A stretch of 6,524 nucleotides of DNA from Candidatus Zhuqueibacterota bacterium (GTDB taxonomy: Bacteria; KSB1; UBA2214): positions 1 through 6,524 of the forward strand of contig JAKJDB010000159.1 in the NCBI GenBank assembly GCA_022706175.1, read 5' to 3'. The position numbers and the translations under genes are program-made. Positions 6,365-6,524 of the stretch are shown piece after piece (within the stretch, counting starts at the first letter, position 1; every line of letters begins with the position of its first letter). Below the pieces are notes generated by a model that saw only the letters and a program-made list of their open reading frames with translations, made no database searches and was not told where the DNA came from.

Positions 6365-6369
6365 CTCCT
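6365..6369 (-). promoter_or_regulatory. Ribosome binding site of rpsC that fixes a TTG start
   Basis: AGGAG on the minus strand, with a 6-nt spacer, precedes TTG at 6358. The resulting [13 protein letters not shown]-terminus is the almost invariant S3 start after its first residue, so TTG is very likely the true initiator. Confidence 0.85.
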
Positions 6370-6378
6370 GTAAAATAT

Positions 6379-6524
6379 CTAGTTGACTGGCTTGTCTGCA
6401 ACGATCACAGAAATATGACAGGTGCGTCTGCGAATACGGGTGGCCCGGCCCATCGAGGCCGCGCGGAACCGCTTGAGCATAAAGCCCTCGTCGATGCGCA
6501 GCTCCTTGATGTAGAGGTCTTCGG
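6379..6524 (-). CDS. rplV: 50S ribosomal protein L22, C-terminal 47 residues (5' end outside window)
   Basis: L22 (uL22) lines the nascent-peptide tunnel. Its extended beta-hairpin forms part of the tunnel constriction, and changes there give macrolide resistance in other bacteria. Hand translation from the window edge gives 47 residues before TAG (6381-6379), beginning [20 protein letters not shown] and continuing [20 protein letters not shown] then VADKPVN. This matches the family end, where a K-R-F/I-x-P/A-R-A-x-G-R-A-x-R-I pattern covers the hairpin and is followed by R-T-x-H-I-x-V-x-V. About 60-70 N-terminal residues lie beyond position 6524. The hairpin looks intact, and I see no sign of the deletions linked to resistance. 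It sits 20 nt before rpsC as in the S10 operon. Confidence 0.96.
   Translation of the reverse strand, partial: EDLYIKELRIDEGFMLKRFRAASMGRATRIRRRTCHISVIVADKPVN

Noticed and set aside
5729..6373. 214-codon plus-strand ORF
   Set aside because: It mirrors rpsC almost end to end on the opposite strand, with shadow-type composition.
1..6524. Mobile elements, CRISPR arrays, tRNA genes, defence or biosynthetic systems
   Set aside because: Every stretch is covered by canonical ribosomal genes or short gaps. I saw no direct-repeat arrays, transposase motifs or cloverleaf-like segments.

Overview
The window is one contiguous piece of the bacterial S10-spc ribosomal-protein locus. Every gene lies on the minus strand, so transcription runs from position 6524 toward position 1. 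In that order the genes are rplV (3' end only), rpsC, rplP, rpmC, rpsQ, rplN, rplX, rplE, rpsN, rpsH, rplF, rplR, rpsE, rpmD, rplO and secY (5' end only). This is the canonical order, with no insertion, loss or rearrangement.

Organism. The window is clearly GC-rich by eye. The proteins are bacterial: S14 is the short zinc-binding form and L30 is present. Several wordings recall the Bacteroidota/Chlorobiota/Calditrichota (FCB) side of the tree, such as the SecY stretch GAVVPYFQKLQKEGEQGRKK, the S3 start [22 protein letters not shown] and the L14 start [20 protein letters not shown]. This placement comes from remembered family patterns, not a tree. An uncultured FCB lineage is plausible; the phylum is not fixed.

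Layout. Positions 6524-4782 hold the end of the S10 part and its junction with spc (L22, S3, L16, L29, S17). Positions 4748-484 hold the spc part (L14, L24, L5, S14, S8, L6, L18, S5, L30, L15). Positions 489-1 hold the first 163 codons of secY. Most gaps are 3-40 nt, and rplO and secY overlap by 4 nt (ATGA). The two longest gaps are rplF-rplR (87 nt) and rpsN-rpsH (66 nt). No stretch over 300 nt lacks a gene. I see no internal promoter, tRNA, mobile element or CRISPR.

How the genes work together. The products are co-translated parts of both ribosomal subunits: the 5S rRNA binders L5 and L18, the tunnel-rim proteins L22, L24 and L29, and the 30S decoding and assembly proteins S3, S5, S8, S14 and S17. 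SecY is the membrane channel that takes nascent chains from the ribosome.

Novelty. This is a conserved housekeeping region and I found no undescribed system. The items worth a second look are small: five of fifteen visible start codons are TTG or GTG, each with a good Shine-Dalgarno; five of fifteen stops are TAG; and the two long gaps carry possible RNA structures and a six-codon ORF.
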